Shown here: in pieces, positions 63,331 to 64,000 of the stretch | Layout: each line of letters opens with the position of its first letter | How positions within the stretch are numbered: position 1 is the first letter of the stretch | Source: Mycobacteriales bacterium | Lineage (GTDB): Bacteria; Actinomycetota; Actinomycetes; Mycobacteriales; CADCTP01 | Assembly (NCBI GenBank): GCA_035995165.1 | Contig: DASYKU010000093.1 | Coordinates: 17,195 to 81,194 of the forward strand | Direction of reading: 5' to 3' | DNA length: 64,000 nucleotides | The notes under the pieces: model-generated | What the model was told of the DNA's origin: nothing | What the model saw: only the letters and a program-made list of their open reading frames with translations | The model's database searches: none | Position numbers and translations under genes: made by a program

Positions 63331-63490
63331 CAAGCGAAGCGAAAAACCCCACCGAGCGAAGCGAAGGAATCCCCCCACCGAGCGAAGCGAAGGAAACCCC
63401 CACCGAGCGAAGCGAAGGAATCCCCCACCGAGCGAAGCGAAGGAATCCCCCAACCGAGCGAAGCGAAGGAAACGCCGAGCGAAGCGAAGG
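63331..63490. repeat. 25-bp tandem array upstream of zwf
   Basis: Seven units built on CCGAGCGAAGCGAAGGAA followed by a CCCCC run; the first unit is degraded. The spacers are also C runs, not unique sequence, so this is not a CRISPR. It stays open in several frames and so produces false proteins. It lies between the zwf start and the tRNA scar; the 63261-63861 gap has no other gene. Confidence 0.8.
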
Positions 63491-63612
63491 CACCACCCGG
63501 CACCACCCACCCACCGCCGGCCGCCGCACCGTGGGTGCGCGGGGCTCGGCCCCGCGGCAGACATGACGATCGACCCGGCGAGCGCCCTCCGCGAGCATGG
63601 GTAGCCGAGATC

Positions 63613-63643
63613 GTGCGGGAGGGGGGACTCGAACCCCCACGCG
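63613..63643 (-). other. 3' fragment of a tRNA-Leu gene (probable attachment-site scar)
   Basis: Read leftward: CGTGGGGGTTCGAGTCCCCC then CTCCCGCAC. This is a perfect T arm (GGGGG-TTCGAGT-CCCCC) and the 3' acceptor strand CTCCCGC plus A73. The pairing 5' acceptor GCGGGAG and the D and anticodon arms are absent, and the upstream sequence (63644-63710) makes no tRNA. Integrative elements that use tRNA 3' ends leave exactly such a piece at one end. The element should then lie to the right. Confidence 0.6.
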
Positions 63644-63754
63644 ACCGGTGCGGCCCGATCGCCCCTGGTCCAGAAACTAAGGCTCTGGCCTGCACTTTCC
63701 CTGTGGAGCGAGGTCCGCCGATGACGGCCAGTGCAGCGGCGTAGAGCGCCGTCC

Positions 63755-63776
63755 GTTAGCAGTTGGTTAGCACGAC
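63755..63776. repeat. Two 11-bp-spaced GTTAGCA direct repeats
   Basis: GTTAGCAGTTG and GTTAGCACGAC are adjacent, one helical turn apart, and flanked by CCGTCC and ACCGTCC. They lie about 110 bp from the tRNA fragment, where integrase arm sites or an excisionase site would be. This is a weak inference. Confidence 0.4.
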
Positions 63777-63861
63777 CGTCCACAGAGGACGCCCGCACGC
63801 AGGCGGGCCCGGACGCGGTGGTTGCACACCGGCCGGGCCCTTGACACCGGGAGCAAGCCCG

Positions 63862-63951
63862 ATGCCCGACCAGACCGTACCGACCCCTGACTACCGACCC
63901 CTGTCCTCGAACACTGACGAGGCGGCCGACCTGTCCGGCGGCGACCGATGA
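63862..63951 (+). CDS. Small polar ORF in the possible integrated element
   Basis: A 29-residue frame (MPDQTVPTPDYRPLSSNTDE then AADLSGGDR) with GGGAG eight nt before the ATG. Its TGA overlaps the next ATG as ATGA, the coupling used by true gene pairs. No family is recognised. Confidence 0.4.
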   Translation: MPDQTVPTPDYRPLSSNTDEAADLSGGDR

Positions 63952-64000
63952 GCGCCGCCATCCCGCCGGGCCGGCCGCCGCAGCTGGCGCCGGCCGAGCT
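63948..64000 (+). CDS. Start of a coding region cut by the window edge
   Basis: ATG at 63948 overlaps the stop of the 29-residue ORF. Only 17 codons are visible (MSAAIPPGRPPQLAPAE), too few to identify. It would be inside the element proposed to lie right of the tRNA-Leu fragment. Confidence 0.4.
   Translation, partial: MSAAIPPGRPPQLAPAE

Noticed and set aside
63331..63490. CRISPR array
   Set aside because: Repeats are separated by short C runs and not by unique spacers; there are no cas genes.
63261..63695. N-terminal extension of zwf through the repeat array
   Set aside because: The extra residues are just SLRSVG/FARWG-type translations of the 25-bp array. The family start at 63260 fits the NADP-binding motif.
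63613..63710. Complete tRNA gene
   Set aside because: The 5' acceptor strand, D arm and a proper anticodon loop with U33 cannot be found; only the 3' part fits.

Overview
This window comes from a very GC-rich actinobacterium. Coding density is high, GTG starts are common, and most neighbouring genes overlap by 4 nt (ATGA or GTGA). Lineage markers are a complete-looking mycofactocin core, the mec-cysO-cysM cysteine module, a conservon (cvnABCD) signalling operon, a SigE-type ECF sigma factor, a LigB-type ATP-dependent ligase and a CysO-type sulfur carrier. Gene order around ctaD-serB and pncB-clpS-DUF2017-mec-cysO-cysM-murI-MBL-rph-rdgB matches the order known from mycobacteria. I cannot name the genus from sequence alone.

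Layout. 1-9.2 kb: accessory genes, namely a mycothiol-type DinB-like protein (cut by the window edge), two MFS transporters, an unusual ABC ATPase, LacI and TetR regulators each with a visible palindromic operator, a DUF4032 protein, an orphan lipoprotein binding protein and a decayed truncated-haemoglobin gene. 9.3-18.4 kb: pta, a membrane M50 protease, ParA, a YiiX-like protein, DUF445, a CaiB/BaiF CoA-transferase and an aldo/keto reductase. 18.5-27.3 kb: the mycofactocin locus. mftA, mftB and mftC are read leftward from a divergent mftR, then come two mycofactocin-type SDR dehydrogenases, a MoxR AAA+/VWA pair, mftD, mftE and a third SDR. No mftF glycosyltransferase is present in the window. 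27.3-42.4 kb: GNAT, FMN reductase, ABC exporter, OsmC, VanZ, hrpA, an anti-sigma-type ATPase, an ATP-dependent DNA ligase, GlsB, ctaD and a SerB-like protein with degraded catalytic motifs. 42.6-47.8 kb: pncA-pncB, clpS, DUF2017, a SUFU protein and mec-cysO-cysM. 47.8-58.4 kb: a block interrupting the usual cysM-murI neighbourhood. It holds an ECF sigma factor with a membrane partner, a secreted beta-gamma-crystallin-like protein, an output-less membrane sensor and the cvnABCD conservon, and it is bracketed by two paralogous genes that begin with ADINDRL. 58.4-63.3 kb: murI, an MBL phosphodiesterase-type protein, yjbQ, rph, rdgB and zwf. 63.3-64 kb: a 25-bp repeat array, a 3' tRNA-Leu fragment that looks like an integration scar, and the start of what may be an integrated element running off the right edge.

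Recurring oddities are (i) tandem repeats at or just past stop codons in intergenic DNA, in several cases duplicating the 3' end of the adjacent gene together with its stop codon; (ii) a 38-39 bp ACCACT-N3-AGTGGT double palindrome found twice, both times between convergent genes; (iii) sensor or enzyme domains that are present without their usual partner or catalytic residues. The best candidates for something new are the MoxR/VWA-bearing mycofactocin locus, the SerB-position pseudophosphatase, and the conservon block with its output-less receptor.
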